A stretch of DNA of 62,530 nucleotides, taken from assembly GCF_001667035.1 (NCBI RefSeq), contig NZ_LZIR01000046.1, forward strand, positions 1-62,530, written 5' to 3'. Below the pieces are notes generated by a model. It ran no database searches. It worked only from the letters and a program-made list of their open reading frames with translations, and was not told the DNA's origin. Position 1 is the first letter of the stretch; every line of letters begins with the position of its first letter. Origin of the DNA: Mycobacterium sp. 852002-51057_SCH5723018. GTDB taxonomy: Bacteria > Actinomycetota > Actinomycetes > Mycobacteriales > Mycobacteriaceae. Made by a program: the position numbers and the translations under genes. This document shows positions 11,626 to 23,932 of the stretch, piece by piece.

Positions 11626-12369
11626 CTACGCCCTCACCGCGGCCAGGGCCTGCGGCAGGGTGAACCGCCCGGCGTAGAGGGCCTTGCCGACGATGGCGCC
11701 CTCGACGCCCCGGTCGGTGAGGGTGGCTAGGTTTGCCAAGGCGCGCAGGTCGTCGAGGCTGGATACGCCGCCCGACGCGATCACCGGGGCCTCGGCGCGG
11801 TCGGCCACGGCCGCCAGCAGGTCGAGGTTGGGTCCGCCGAGTGTGCCGTCCTTGGTGACGTCGGTGACGACATATCGCGAACATCCTTGGCCGTCAAGGC
11901 GTTCCAGTACGTCCCATAGGTCGCCGCCGTCGGTTTCCCAGCCGCGGCCGCGCAGCCGGTGCTCGCCGTCGGTGATCTGGACGTCCAGTCCGACGGCGAC
12001 CTTGTCGCCGTGCTCGGCGATCGCCCGCGCGCACCACTGCGGGTTTTCCAGCGCCGCCGTGCCGAGGTTGACCCGCGCGCAGCCGGTGGCCAGGGCCGCG
12101 GCCAGCGATTCGTCGTCGCGGATCCCGCCGGAGAGCTCCACCTGCACGTCGAGCTTGCCCACCACCTCGGCCAGCAGCTCGCGGTTGGAGCCGCGACCGA
12201 ACGCGGCGTCCAGGTCGACCAGGTGGATCCACTCGGCCCCGTCGCGCTGCCAGCCGAGCGCGGCGTCCAGCGCCGAGCCGTACTCGGTTTCGCTGCCGGC
12301 CTTGCCCTGCACCAGGCGCACGGCGCGGCCGTCGACCACGTCGACGGCCGGTAACAGGATCAACGGCAT
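11626..12369 (-). CDS. hisA: Bifunctional ProFAR/PRA isomerase PriA (HisA)
   Basis: In actinobacteria this barrel serves both histidine synthesis (ProFAR isomerase) and tryptophan synthesis (phosphoribosylanthranilate isomerase); consistent with that, no trpF is present in the trp operon here. The 247 residues show [17 protein letters not shown] (catalytic Asp11), [25 protein letters not shown] (second catalytic Asp) and VIASGGVSS. Compared with the remembered M. tuberculosis sequence, three extra residues (NLA) lie in [16 protein letters not shown] near the C-terminus. The ATG follows the hisH stop by two bases. Confidence 0.94.
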   Translation of the reverse strand: MPLILLPAVDVVDGRAVRLVQGKAGSETEYGSALDAALGWQRDGAEWIHLVDLDAAFGRGSNRELLAEVVGKLDVQVELSGGIRDDESLAAALATGCARVNLGTAALENPQWCARAIAEHGDKVAVGLDVQITDGEHRLRGRGWETDGGDLWDVLERLDGQGCSRYVVTDVTKDGTLGGPNLDLLAAVADRAEAPVIASGGVSSLDDLRALANLATLTDRGVEGAIVGKALYAGRFTLPQALAAVRA

Positions 12370-12371
12370 CG

Positions 12372-12997
12372 CTACAGTCCCCCGACCCAGTTGCTCAACA
12401 CGGCCGCACCGGCGTCTCCGCTCTTTTCGGGGTGAAACTGGGTGGCCGACAGCGGCCCGTCCTCGACCGCGGCCAAGAACGGCACCTGATGGGTCGCCCA
12501 GGTCAGCACCGCCCCGGGCGATCCCTCCCAGCGCTGCGCGGCGTAGGAGTGCACGAAGTAGAACCGGGCCGGGGGATCCAGGTCGTCCAGGCCCCTGAAC
12601 AGCTCGCTGCCCGGCCCGGGTTTCACCACGTTCCAGCCCATGTGCGGGATGACCGGGGCGTCCAGCCGGGTGACGGCGCCGGGCCACTGTCCGCAGCCTT
12701 TGGTCTCCACCCCGAATTCCACGCCGCGGGCGAACAGGATCTGCATGCCCACGCACACGCCGAGCACCGGGCGCCCGGCCGCCACCCGCTCGGCGATGAT
12801 GCGTTCCCCCGCGATCTTGCGCAGGCCCGTCATGCACGCCTCGAACGCGCCGACCCCGGGCACCACCAGCCCGGTGGCGGCCGCAGCGGCGTCGGCGTCG
12901 GCGGTCACCTCGACCGACGCGCCGACCCGCTGCAGCGCGCGCTGCGCCGATCGCAGGTTGCCCGATCCGTAGTCGAGGACAACCACCGATTTCGCTG

Positions 12998-13001
<4 letters not shown>
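12372..13001 (-). CDS. hisH: Imidazole glycerol phosphate synthase, glutaminase subunit
   Basis: Class I glutamine amidotransferase that feeds ammonia to HisF. The 209 residues contain the nucleophile elbow GVCVGMQ, the oxyanion-strand element [11 protein letters not shown], and QFHPEKSG with the catalytic His and Glu. The interface motif IPHMGWN is present. The ATG overlaps the hisB stop by 4 bp, so it is translationally coupled within the operon. Confidence 0.95.
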
Positions 13002-16106
<3,105 letters not shown>

Positions 16107-16140
16107 TGTCCCAGAGCAGCTCAACTGGATATCGGACCGG

Positions 16141-16146
16141 TAGTGT
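16141..16146 (+). promoter_or_regulatory. Likely -10 box of the nitroreductase gene (near-leaderless)
   Basis: TAGTGT fits TANNNT and ends 7 bases before the chosen ATG. This supports the ATG as the true start over an in-frame GTG overlapping the hexamer. Confidence 0.4.
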
Positions 16147-16153
16147 GGCCGTC

Positions 16154-16576
16154 ATGTCCGCGAAGGATCACCCGAACAACGCACCGGGCGTCCCGATGGT
16201 ATTCCCGGTCTGGTTTGAGCGCTTGCAGGTCAAGTACCTCAACCGGGCGATCAAGCCGATCACGCGCTTTATGCCCGGGACCGCGACCATCAAGCACCGC
16301 GGCCGCACGTCGGGCACGCCGTACGAGACCATCATCACGCCGTACCGCAAGGGAAACGTGTTGGCGATCGCACTGGGCCACGGCAAGACCAACTGGGTGA
16401 AGAACGTGCTGGCCGCCGGCGAAGCGGACGTGGCGCTCAGCCGCAACCGCGTGGTGCACATCACCAATCCGCGGATCCTGCCCGCCGGCTACGAGGGCCC
16501 GGACGCTCAAAGCCTGCCGTTCATGGCGCGATTTCAGCTGCGCCGGATCGGGGTTTTCGTCAGCGACATCGCCTGA
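16154..16576 (+). CDS. Deazaflavin (F420)-dependent nitroreductase family protein
   Basis: A 140-residue split-barrel protein of the Ddn/FDOR-A family, equivalent to M. tuberculosis Rv1598c, which is also divergent from hisD. The core shows TATIKHRGRTSGTPYETIIT, a basic strand that binds the F420 phosphates, and GHGKTNWVKNVLAAGEADV. Members reduce nitro compounds or quinones with F420H2, or only bind F420; the substrate here is not evident. The hydrophobic N-terminal half may associate with the membrane. Confidence 0.85.
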   Translation: MSAKDHPNNAPGVPMVFPVWFERLQVKYLNRAIKPITRFMPGTATIKHRGRTSGTPYETIITPYRKGNVLAIALGHGKTNWVKNVLAAGEADVALSRNRVVHITNPRILPAGYEGPDAQSLPFMARFQLRRIGVFVSDIA

Positions 16577-16596
16577 CTTTCGCTCTGCGATTGGGT

Positions 16597-16680
16597 GTGC
16601 GCTGACGGCTTTGCGGGTGAACCCACGGCGGGTGTCGGCGATTTTCCGCCCACGATTCCCACGCAAAGCCCCAGGCGCAC
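16597..16680. repeat. Imperfect long inverted repeat between convergent genes
   Basis: Left arm gtgcgctgacggctttgcg (16597-16615) pairs with the right arm at 16662-16680 in 15 of 19 positions, with perfect blocks of 6 and 9 bases, and further GC-rich pairing inside the 46-base loop. It fills the gap between a plus-strand stop and a minus-strand stop. It may be a bidirectional terminator or a short palindromic repeat; no U-rich tail follows. Confidence 0.55.
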
Positions 16681-16682
16681 AG

Positions 16683-17720
16683 TCAGCCGGCCGATGCCCT
16701 GGTGAAGACCGTCTTGCCGGTCATCGTCGGCCAGGCCGAAGGAGCGTCGTCCCATGCGACGACGCGGTCGACGGCCGGCGACAGATCGCAACCGCCGGCC
16801 AGCAGCGCGAGCACCTGCGGGATGGCGGCGCGCGCGTTCACCCGTCCGGTGATGAAGCGCACGCCGCGGGTGTAGAGGTGCAGCATCGGCAAATCCACTG
16901 TGGGCTGGTAGTAGATGCCGGTGTCGGTGCACACACCGTCCGGCCAGGTCGCGCGCAGGGTGGCGGTCAACAGCGAGGGGTCGCCCGAGGTGTGCGCCGT
17001 GACCGGATAGGGAGCCCAGGATTTGTCCGGCTTGTCCCGATCGTGGGCGACCGCGCCGAGCTTCTCCGCCGCCGCGAGCCGCCGCGGATCGGTGTCGACA
17101 TAGTCGACGTGGGCACCGAGCGCGGCGGCCAGCGCCGCCGCGTAGAGCCCGATCGACAGCCGCCCGACCACCAGGACGCGGCGGTCGACCGGATCGAGCG
17201 CGGCCAACTCGGCCGCGTAGGGCCCGACGGCCCGCCAGCCGTCCGGGATGTTGTCGGACAGCGACGCGATCGAGATGGGTTCGACGCCGTCGGGAAACGG
17301 GATGAGCATCGCGTCGGCGTACGGCACCAGCACCAGGTCGGACATGAAGCCGCCGCCGTCCAGGCCGGCGAGCGGGCCCAGCCCGTACATCGCCATCAAT
17401 GGCACCGAGCCGCATGAGCCCGTGGCCCCGCGCCGGCATTCGCGGCAGTCGCCGCAGCTGATCTGAAACGGCACCACCACCCGGTCGCCGGCCCGCACGG
17501 CGCTGACGCCATCCCCGACCGCTACGACCTCGGCCAGCCCCTCATGGCCAACCGCGTACCCGGGCGGAAGCGGCGCCCCGCCGTGGGCGACCGCGACGTC
17601 GAGGTCGCAACAGGCCACCGCGAGAGGCCTGACCAGCGCCTGTTCCGGCGCGGTGAGCTGCGGTTCGGGCGCCTCGCGCCACCCGTATCGCCCGGTCTCT
17701 TCGTATGTCAGCTGCCTCAT
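16683..17720 (-). CDS. Zinc-dependent alcohol dehydrogenase-like MDR protein
   Basis: A 345-residue medium-chain dehydrogenase/reductase. The catalytic-zinc region shows VACCDLD and VGHEGLAEV, and the structural-zinc lobe has four cysteines in CGDCRECRRGATGSC, so both sites look intact. The nucleotide-binding turn is VLVVGRLSIGLYAAALA, a departure from the usual GxGxxG, followed by an acidic strand end (VDTD) that favours NAD over NADP. It is divergent from a TetR gene across a palindrome, so it is likely the regulator's target. Absent at this place in M. tuberculosis. The substrate is unknown. Confidence 0.85.
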   Translation of the reverse strand: MRQLTYEETGRYGWREAPEPQLTAPEQALVRPLAVACCDLDVAVAHGGAPLPPGYAVGHEGLAEVVAVGDGVSAVRAGDRVVVPFQISCGDCRECRRGATGSCGSVPLMAMYGLGPLAGLDGGGFMSDLVLVPYADAMLIPFPDGVEPISIASLSDNIPDGWRAVGPYAAELAALDPVDRRVLVVGRLSIGLYAAALAAALGAHVDYVDTDPRRLAAAEKLGAVAHDRDKPDKSWAPYPVTAHTSGDPSLLTATLRATWPDGVCTDTGIYYQPTVDLPMLHLYTRGVRFITGRVNARAAIPQVLALLAGGCDLSPAVDRVVAWDDAPSAWPTMTGKTVFTRASAG

Positions 17721-17729
17721 CTCAGCATT

Positions 17730-17747
17730 CTTGAGCGATCACTCAAG
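17730..17747. promoter_or_regulatory. Candidate TetR operator
   Basis: cttgagcgatcactcaag is an 18-bp inverted repeat with 8 of 9 positions paired. It lies 10 bases upstream of the dehydrogenase start and 13 bases upstream of the tetR GTG, so one bound dimer could control both genes. Confidence 0.65.
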
Positions 17748-17760
17748 TAAAGTCAATAGC

Positions 17761-18327
17761 GTGCCCAGACCGGATCGCAGCCGCGCGGCGCTGATCGACA
17801 GCGCCGCCACCCTGTTCCGGCGCCAGGGCTACGCGGCGACCGGGCTCAACCAGATCCTCGAGGAGGCCGGCGTCAGGCCCGGCTCGCTGTATCACCACTT
17901 CCCCCTGGGCAAGCAGCAGCTGGCCGCCGCGGTGGTGGACAGCGAGGGGGCCGGCATCGAGCAGCTGCTGCGCCGCTTCCTGGCGACCGGCCGGCCGGTG
18001 GCCGACATCATCGATCGTTGGGTCGACCTGCTGGCGGCGGGCCTGGCCGGCGACCGGCGCGACGGCTGCCCCATCGAGCCGATCGCCACCGAGTCGGTGC
18101 ACGCCAGCCCGCTGGTGCGGGAGGCGTCGGCACGGGCCTTCAACGGTTGGTGCGCCGCGGTCGAGGACCGACTGCGCTCCGACGGCTGGCAAGACAACGA
18201 CGCGAAAGCGGTTGCATTAGCGGTCATTTCGTTGATCGAGGGGGCGCTCATCCTGTCCAGGATCGCCGGTGCTGCCGGTGCGCTCGACGCCGCCAAGCCC
18301 GCGGCGCGCACGTTGTTGAGCCGCTAG
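17761..18327 (+). CDS. TetR/AcrR-family transcriptional regulator
   Basis: A 188-residue repressor-type protein. The N-terminal helix-turn-helix reads ALIDSAATLFRRQGYAATGLNQILEEAGVRPGSLYHHF, followed by an all-helical ligand domain. The conserved GDRRDGCPIEPIATE segment recalls the YcdC/LmrA-like subgroup. GTG is chosen because an upstream in-frame extension would cross the palindrome and is unlike the family. It is divergent from the dehydrogenase gene. Its 3' end is overlapped by the opposite-strand SRPBCC gene by 111 bases. Confidence 0.88.
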   Translation: MPRPDRSRAALIDSAATLFRRQGYAATGLNQILEEAGVRPGSLYHHFPLGKQQLAAAVVDSEGAGIEQLLRRFLATGRPVADIIDRWVDLLAAGLAGDRRDGCPIEPIATESVHASPLVREASARAFNGWCAAVEDRLRSDGWQDNDAKAVALAVISLIEGALILSRIAGAAGALDAAKPAARTLLSR

Positions 18328-18771
18328 AGGCTTTCGCCGTGCGCCTGCCCCGGGGGCCGTTGCGGCCGTGTGGGCGCTTTCGAGCGTCCGCCGGATGATC
18401 GGGGCGGCCTCCTCCATGGCGGTCAGCAATGGCCCGGCCAACTCGTCGGGCAGCACGTCGCGCGACCAGACGAACCGGCAGCGCCCCGGGCCATCGGGCA
18501 CGATCTGCATCGCCGTGTTGTCGTGTTCGGGGCACACCGTGTCGCCGATCAGCGAGTAGACGATTCGGCGCGCGGTCTGGTCGCGGGCGATCAGCCGCTC
18601 GCGAGCGACGCTGCCCTTGGCGAACGTCACCACCCGGATGTCGCCGTCGGCGTGTGACGACACCACGTGGCCGTGGGCCATGCCGACCGGTCCGTCCGCC
18701 CAGTCCCCGATGACCTCCCAAACCCGGTCGGCGTCGGTCTGGATTTCGAACTCGGTGCGTATCGATGCCAT
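18217..18771 (-). CDS. SRPBCC (START/polyketide-cyclase-like) family protein
   Basis: A 184-residue protein whose first about 130 residues form the SRPBCC fold: IRTEFEIQTDADRVWEVIGDWADG, ERLIARDQTARRIVYSLIGDT, FVWSRDVLPDELAGPLLTAMEEA. Such proteins bind hydrophobic ligands in a deep cavity. The last about 40 residues are Arg/Gln-rich, unlike the family, and are read antisense through the end of tetR; a +1 shift near 18325 would give an immediate TAG. So either a real extension or a frameshift. It is divergent from the AraC gene. Confidence 0.68.
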   Translation of the reverse strand: MASIRTEFEIQTDADRVWEVIGDWADGPVGMAHGHVVSSHADGDIRVVTFAKGSVARERLIARDQTARRIVYSLIGDTVCPEHDNTAMQIVPDGPGRCRFVWSRDVLPDELAGPLLTAMEEAAPIIRRTLESAHTAATAPGAGARRKPLAAQQRARRGLGGVERTGSTGDPGQDERPLDQRNDR

Positions 18772-18841
18772 GACCCCAGCTTGGCGACCGGCCGCCGCGC
18801 GGTCTTGGACATTCTTGCGGGCGGCTGTCACACCCCGGCGG

Positions 18842-18847
18842 TAGCCT
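18842..18847 (+). promoter_or_regulatory. Likely -10 box of the AraC-family gene (leaderless)
   Basis: TAGCCT followed by six bases and then GTG, placing the transcript start on the start codon. This supports the GTG at 18854 over the ATG at 18863. Confidence 0.45.
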
Positions 18848-18853
18848 GGCGCC

Positions 18854-19720
18854 GTGCTGTCGATGGCGACCCTCGCCGTCCGGCCGCAGTTCAGCCTGCA
18901 GGCGTGGACGTGCCGACCCGACCGGCCGGGCTGGTCGGCGGCCGAGCGCCCGGACGACGGACGGCTGGTGTTGGTGAGGTCTGGCCGCTTCCGGCGGCGA
19001 GCGGCGGACGGGCCGGTCGACCTCGACCCGACCGTCGGATACCTCGGCGCGCCGGGGGACGAAGACCAGTTCGCGCATCCGTGCGGCGGGGACGCCTGTA
19101 CCGCGGTGCGCTTGAGCGCGACGTCGTGGCGGCAGCTCGTCGGCGAGACGGGTGGAATGCGTCACTCGACCTTCTACGTCGACGCCGCGTTGGAACTCGC
19201 GCACCGGCGCCTATTCGCCACCGCCGACATCGACTACCGGCTGGCCGAGAACCTGCTGGGGCTCACCGTCACGGCGTTGCGGCGGGCCACCGACCGGCGC
19301 ATGCCGCTGGCCGACCCGCCGGTTCCCGCGGACGCCCGGCTGGTGCAGCAAGCCCGCGCCGCCATCCACGACGACCACCCGGCGGCGCGCGGCTTGTTCC
19401 CACTCGCCGAGTTCCTGGACGCGTCACCATACCGATTGAGCCGCGCTTTCCCGAAGGAGCTCGGCGTGACGCTGACGACCTATCGCAACAGAGTCAGGGT
19501 CGGCCGAGCGCTCGAGCGGCTGCAGGCCGGCACGTCGACGTTGGCCGACATCGCCGCGGCGCTCGGGTTCGCCGACCAATCGCACCTGACTCGCGTGGTG
19601 CGAGCACATCTCGGCCATACACCACGGGCGCTGCGGTGCGCGCTGCGGACCACCGACTACATGTCCAGGCCGATGTCGAGCACGCGCACGGAGTGGGTCA
19701 GCGCGCCGACGGCCAGGTAG
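18854..19720 (+). CDS. AraC-family transcriptional regulator
   Basis: A 288-residue regulator. The C-terminal half has the double helix-turn-helix: FPLAEFLDASPYRLSRAFPKELGVTLTTYRNRVRVGRALERL, then STLADIAAALGFADQSHLTRVVRAHLGHTPRALR. The N-terminal half is a divergent effector domain with Cys-containing GGDACTAVRLS. Divergent from the SRPBCC gene, which may be its target. The 3' end overlaps nadC by 64 bases tail to tail, and the last about 25 residues are not conserved in the family. Confidence 0.85.
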   Translation: MLSMATLAVRPQFSLQAWTCRPDRPGWSAAERPDDGRLVLVRSGRFRRRAADGPVDLDPTVGYLGAPGDEDQFAHPCGGDACTAVRLSATSWRQLVGETGGMRHSTFYVDAALELAHRRLFATADIDYRLAENLLGLTVTALRRATDRRMPLADPPVPADARLVQQARAAIHDDHPAARGLFPLAEFLDASPYRLSRAFPKELGVTLTTYRNRVRVGRALERLQAGTSTLADIAAALGFADQSHLTRVVRAHLGHTPRALRCALRTTDYMSRPMSSTRTEWVSAPTAR

Positions 19721-20511
19721 TCAACGCCGGTCGCGGCGTATGTGGCCGCGTTGTCCAGGCTCAGCCCGCCGGACGATTCGAGCAGCACCGCGGGCGCGCG
19801 GGCGTCCCGGCGCTGCACGGCCATCTGCGTCTGCCACACCGGAAAGTTGTCCAGCAGAATCAGTTCGGGCTTTTCGGGCAGCACCGCGTCGAGCTGCTCG
19901 AGCGAATCGACTTCGACCTCGCACGGCAGCTCGGGTGCGGCGTCGCGCACCGCGCGCAGCGCGTCGACCACCGAGCCCGCGGCCGCGACGTGGTTGTCCT
20001 TGATCAGCGCCGCGTCACCAAGCCCCAGCCGGTGGTTGACACCCCCGCCGACCCGCACGGCGTATTTCTGCAGCAACCGCAGGCCGGGCAGCGTCTTGCG
20101 GGTGTCGCGGACTTTGGCCTTGGTGCCGTGCACCGCCTCGACCCACGCCGCGGTCGTGGTGGCGATCCCCGACAGGTGGCAGATCAGGTTCAGCATGGTC
20201 CGCTCCGCGGTCAACAGGCCGCGGGTCTGCGCCAGCACCGTCAGCACCGACTCGCCGGGCTGCGGCCGCGCACCGTCCTGGACGCGATCGAGCACCTCAT
20301 ACCCGCCGGCGCCGAGCACCTCGTCGAGCACCAGCAACGCGACGTCCACTCCGGCGATCACGCCGGGCTCGCGCGGCACCATCGACGCCGTGGCCACCGC
20401 GCCGTCGGGCACCGTGGCCAGCGTGGTGACGTCGGGCCCGTAGCGCAGGTCCTCGTGCAGGGCGCGGCCAATAGTGTCCCGCGCGGCGTCGAGCTCGCCG
20501 TCGGACAGCAT
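19657..20511 (-). CDS. nadC: Nicotinate-nucleotide pyrophosphorylase (carboxylating)
   Basis: Makes nicotinate mononucleotide from quinolinate and PRPP, the third step of de novo NAD synthesis. The 284 residues show LNLICHLSGIAT, the signature DTRKTLPGLR, GGGVNHRLGL and LIKDNH, then EVEVDSLEQL and LLESSGG with substrate and phosphate residues. ATG lies two bases past the nadB stop. Last gene of nadABC. Confidence 0.96.
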   Translation of the reverse strand: MLSDGELDAARDTIGRALHEDLRYGPDVTTLATVPDGAVATASMVPREPGVIAGVDVALLVLDEVLGAGGYEVLDRVQDGARPQPGESVLTVLAQTRGLLTAERTMLNLICHLSGIATTTAAWVEAVHGTKAKVRDTRKTLPGLRLLQKYAVRVGGGVNHRLGLGDAALIKDNHVAAAGSVVDALRAVRDAAPELPCEVEVDSLEQLDAVLPEKPELILLDNFPVWQTQMAVQRRDARAPAVLLESSGGLSLDNAATYAATGVDYLAVGALTHSVRVLDIGLDM

Positions 20512-20513
20512 CG

Positions 20514-22118
20514 TCAACCCACCGCCGCCAGCGCCTCCACCTGCACCGAGCCCTCGGCCAGCCGGAGCACGCTGCTGCGGGCCTGTTCGGGCGCGGCGTC
20601 GGCGTACTCCGCGCGGTGGTGGCAACCGCGGCTTTCGTTGCGCGCCAAGGCCGCCGCGGTCACCGCGCGCGCGATCAGCGTCAGCGCGACGTCCTCGAAG
20701 TCACGCCGGCCGGCGACGTGGCGGACCGGCGCGCCGGACAGCTTGTCCGACAAACGGTTCAGGCCGGCGGCATCGCGCACCACCGAGGCGTCACGGCTCA
20801 TCGCGCGCTGCAGCTCGGCGCGCGGCGGTGCCGTGCAGGTCGTCATCGGCTCCGGCGCCTTGAACGGCACGGCACGCGGCCGGCCGGCCAACGCCGCGTG
20901 CGCGGCCGCCGCCTTTCCCGCGCGGCCCCCGACCACCAGACCCTCCAGCAAGCTGTTGGATGCCAGGCGGTTTGCGCCGTGCATTCCGGTGCGGGCCACC
21001 TCGCCCGCGGCGAACAGGCCGGGCAGCTCCGTCTGGCCGTACACGTCGGTGACCACGCCGCCGCAGCTGTAGTGCGCGCCGGGAACCACCGGGATGGGTT
21101 GGCTGACCGGGTCGATGCCGGCGGCCCGGCACGCGGCGGTGACGGTGGGGAACCGCCCTTCGAAGCCCTCGATGCCGCGGGCGTCGAGGAAGACGCACGG
21201 ATCGCCGGTGGTCCGCAGGCGCGCGTCGATGGCCCCCGCGACGACGTCGCGCGGCGCCAGGTCGCCCATCGGGTGCACGCCCGCCGTCACCGAATTGCCT
21301 TGCCGGTCAAGCAGTATCGCGCCCTCGCCGCGGATGGCCTCGGTGACCAACGGCCGCCGGCCGCCGGCAGCGCCGCCAGAAGCGGCAAAAAGCATCGTCG
21401 GGTGGAACTGGATGAACTCGAGGTCGCTGACCGCCACGCCGGCCCACAGCGCCAGCGCGATCCCGTCGCCGGTGGAGCCCTCGGGGTTGGTGGTCGCGCC
21501 GTAAAGGTGCCCGATGCCGCCGGAGGCCAGGATCACCGAGGGCGCGCTGACGATCCCGTACCCGTCCGCGTTGCCGACCAACACACCGGTCACCCGTTCT
21601 TGGCCCAAGGCGCCGTCGTGCAGCACGCGCAGCGCGACGTGGCCGGTGCGGATATCCAGGGTGGCCGCGGCGTTGTCGAGCGCACGCTGCACCTCGGCGC
21701 CGGTGGCGTCGCCCCCGGCGTGCACGATGCGGCGGCGCGAGTGGCCGCCCTCGCGTGTCACGTCCCAGCGGCCGGGCGCGGCCTCGTCGAAACGCGCTCC
21801 CGCGCCGACCAATTCGGACACCGCGCGATAGCCGTCGGCGACGATCGAGCACACCGCCTCGGGATCGCACAGGCCCGCCCCCGCGGCCAGCGTGTCGGCG
21901 ACGTGGGCGTCGACGGAATCGTCGTTGTCCGGCAGCACCACGGCGATGCCGCCTTGGGCGTAGTGCGTCGCGGTCGCCCCGCGCGCCTGGTCCGCCTTGG
22001 ACAGGACGACGACGCTACGGCCGGCGCGATGGGCGGCCAGCGCGGCGGCCAAACCCGCAACGCCGGTGCCGATCACGACGACATCGGCCGCATCGGTCCA
22101 AACGGGACGGCCCATCAT
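20514..22118 (-). CDS. nadB: L-aspartate oxidase
   Basis: FAD enzyme oxidising aspartate to iminoaspartate, which NadA uses directly. The 534 residues have [21 protein letters not shown] near the N-terminus for [24 protein letters not shown], the catalytic-region [12 protein letters not shown] and [29 protein letters not shown]. The ATG overlaps the nadA stop (ATGA). Fumarate-reductase-like homology is expected; the NAD operon context settles the identity. Confidence 0.96.
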   Translation of the reverse strand: MMGRPVWTDAADVVVIGTGVAGLAAALAAHRAGRSVVVLSKADQARGATATHYAQGGIAVVLPDNDDSVDAHVADTLAAGAGLCDPEAVCSIVADGYRAVSELVGAGARFDEAAPGRWDVTREGGHSRRRIVHAGGDATGAEVQRALDNAAATLDIRTGHVALRVLHDGALGQERVTGVLVGNADGYGIVSAPSVILASGGIGHLYGATTNPEGSTGDGIALALWAGVAVSDLEFIQFHPTMLFAASGGAAGGRRPLVTEAIRGEGAILLDRQGNSVTAGVHPMGDLAPRDVVAGAIDARLRTTGDPCVFLDARGIEGFEGRFPTVTAACRAAGIDPVSQPIPVVPGAHYSCGGVVTDVYGQTELPGLFAAGEVARTGMHGANRLASNSLLEGLVVGGRAGKAAAAHAALAGRPRAVPFKAPEPMTTCTAPPRAELQRAMSRDASVVRDAAGLNRLSDKLSGAPVRHVAGRRDFEDVALTLIARAVTAAALARNESRGCHHRAEYADAAPEQARSSVLRLAEGSVQVEALAAVG

Positions 22119-23173
22119 TCACCGCCGCCCGGCTGGCCGATCTCGATCATGCGCTGCACGCTGCGCCGGCCCGCGGCCGCGATGTCCGTGTCGACGTGCA
22201 CCTCGTCGGCGCCCTCGACCAGGCAGCGTAACAGGGCGGCCGGGGTGATCATCTTCATGTACTTGCACGAAGCGCGGTCGTTGACCGCTTGGAAGTCGAC
22301 TTGCGGTGCCGCCCGGCGCAATTGGTGCAGCATGCCCACCTCGGTGGCGACCAGCACCTTGCGGGCGCGCGTTTCGTGGGCCGCCTCGAGCATGCCGCCG
22401 GTGGACAGGATCTTGACCCGCTCGGCCGGAAAGGCGCCCTCGCCCGCGAGATACAAAGCCGAAGTGGCGCACCCGCATTCGGGGTGGACGTAGAGTTCGG
22501 CATCGGGATTCGCACGGGCCTGGTCGGACAGCTCGTCACCGTTGATGCCGGCGTGCACGTGGCATTCGCCGGCCCACACGTGCAGGTTCTCCCGGCCCGT
22601 CACCCGGCGCACGTGGGCGCCCAGGAATTGGTCCGGGCAGAACAGCACCTCGCGGTCGGGGTCGATGGACTCGACCACCTCGACGGCGTTCGACGAGGTG
22701 CAGCAGATGTCGGTGAGCGCCTTCACGGCGGCCGTGGTGTTGACGTAGGAGACGACGACGGCGCCGGGGTGCTCGTCCTTCCAGGCGCGCAGCTCGTCCG
22801 GGGTGATCGAATCGGCCAGCGAGCAGCCGGCCCGCTGATCCGGGATGAGCACCGTCTTGTCCGGGCTGAGGATCTTGGCGGTCTCGGCCATGAAGTGCAC
22901 GCCGCAGAACACGATGGTGTCCTCGGGCGCCTCGGCGGCGATCCGCGACAGGGCCAGCGAATCGCCGACGTGGTCGGCGACGTCCTGGATCGCGGGCAGC
23001 TGGTAGTTGTGGGCGAGCACGGTGGCGCCGCGCAACGTGGCCAGCCGGCGGATCTCGGCCGCCCACTGCTCATCGCCGTCCACTCCGGCGTAACCGGTCG
23101 GCGTGTTCGCAATACGGGCGGCCATGTCGGCCCCGCTTTCGGCGAGCGAGTCCATGCGATCCAAAACCGTCAT
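22115..23173 (-). CDS. nadA: Quinolinate synthase
   Basis: [4Fe-4S] enzyme condensing iminoaspartate with dihydroxyacetone phosphate. The 352 residues contain [36 protein letters not shown], the CCTSSNAV segment and HPECGC; the three cluster-ligand cysteines are expected among these. The ATG has AAAGGA about 8 bases upstream. First gene of nadABC, divergent from nrtR across a perfect palindrome. Confidence 0.96.
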   Translation of the reverse strand: MTVLDRMDSLAESGADMAARIANTPTGYAGVDGDEQWAAEIRRLATLRGATVLAHNYQLPAIQDVADHVGDSLALSRIAAEAPEDTIVFCGVHFMAETAKILSPDKTVLIPDQRAGCSLADSITPDELRAWKDEHPGAVVVSYVNTTAAVKALTDICCTSSNAVEVVESIDPDREVLFCPDQFLGAHVRRVTGRENLHVWAGECHVHAGINGDELSDQARANPDAELYVHPECGCATSALYLAGEGAFPAERVKILSTGGMLEAAHETRARKVLVATEVGMLHQLRRAAPQVDFQAVNDRASCKYMKMITPAALLRCLVEGADEVHVDTDIAAAGRRSVQRMIEIGQPGGGE

Positions 23174-23198
23174 GGGGCGGGTCCTTTCGCGCGGGGAG

Positions 23199-23221
23199 GT
23201 TTTCGACTTACAATCGAAAAC
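23199..23221. promoter_or_regulatory. NrtR operator and nrtR promoter
   Basis: A perfect inverted repeat GTTTTCGA-N7-TCGAAAAC. Its spacer contains TACAAT (23209-23214), a good -10, and the right arm touches the ATG of nrtR. Repressor bound here would block nrtR transcription directly and the nadA promoter on the other strand. NrtR regulators of NAD synthesis are known in mycobacteria. Confidence 0.82.
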
Positions 23222-23932
23222 ATGCGCCATACTAGCACTGAACACGAGGTGCTTGCCGTGGTGTTTCAGGTTCCCCAGGTAACGGCCGCCCCCCGAACGC
23301 AAAAACCGCAGCTGAACGTCCTGTTATGGCAACGCGCGCGCGATCCGCAGCGCGGCGCCTGGTCCCTGCCGGGCGGGCGGCTGCGCACCGACGAGGACCT
23401 GACCACGTCGGTGCGCCGCCAGCTGGCCGAAAAGGTCGACCTGAAGGAGCTGGCCCACCTGGAACAGCTGGCGGTGTTCTCGGACCCGCACCGGGTGCCC
23501 GGCGCCCGCGTGATCGCGTCGACGTTCCTGGGCCTGGTGCCCTCCCCCGCCACCCCCGAGCTGCCACCGGACACCCGCTGGCATCCGGTGAATTCGCTGC
23601 CGCCGATGGCGTTCGATCACGGTCCCATGGTGGACCACGCCCGGGCCCGGCTGGTGGCCAAGATGTCGTACACGAACATCGGATTCGCTTTGGCGCCAGG
23701 GGAATTCGCGCTTTCGACGCTTCGCGACATCTACGGTGCCGCGCTCGGCTACCAGGTCGACGCGACCAACCTGCAACGGGTCCTGGCCCGCCGCGGCGTC
23801 ATCACCCAGACCGGCACCATGGCGCAATCCGGGCGTAGCGGGGGCAGGCCCGCGGCGCTGTACCAGTTCACCGACTCCCGGCTGCGGGTGACCGACGAAT
23901 TCGCCGCGTTCCGGCCGCCCGGCCAGCTGTGA
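23222..23932 (+). CDS. nrtR: NrtR-type NAD-biosynthesis repressor (Nudix-like plus winged helix)
   Basis: A 236-residue protein equivalent to M. tuberculosis Rv1593c. Residues 8-150 form a Nudix fold, but the Nudix box around [26 protein letters not shown] lacks the REUXEE glutamates, so hydrolysis is unlikely; it probably senses an NAD-derived metabolite. The C-terminal half (about 155-225) is a winged helix ending in GRPAALYQF. Divergent from nadABC. The ATG lies immediately after the operator, at +1/+2 of the predicted transcript, so the mRNA is probably leaderless. Confidence 0.9.
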   Translation: MRHTSTEHEVLAVVFQVPQVTAAPRTQKPQLNVLLWQRARDPQRGAWSLPGGRLRTDEDLTTSVRRQLAEKVDLKELAHLEQLAVFSDPHRVPGARVIASTFLGLVPSPATPELPPDTRWHPVNSLPPMAFDHGPMVDHARARLVAKMSYTNIGFALAPGEFALSTLRDIYGAALGYQVDATNLQRVLARRGVITQTGTMAQSGRSGGRPAALYQFTDSRLRVTDEFAAFRPPGQL

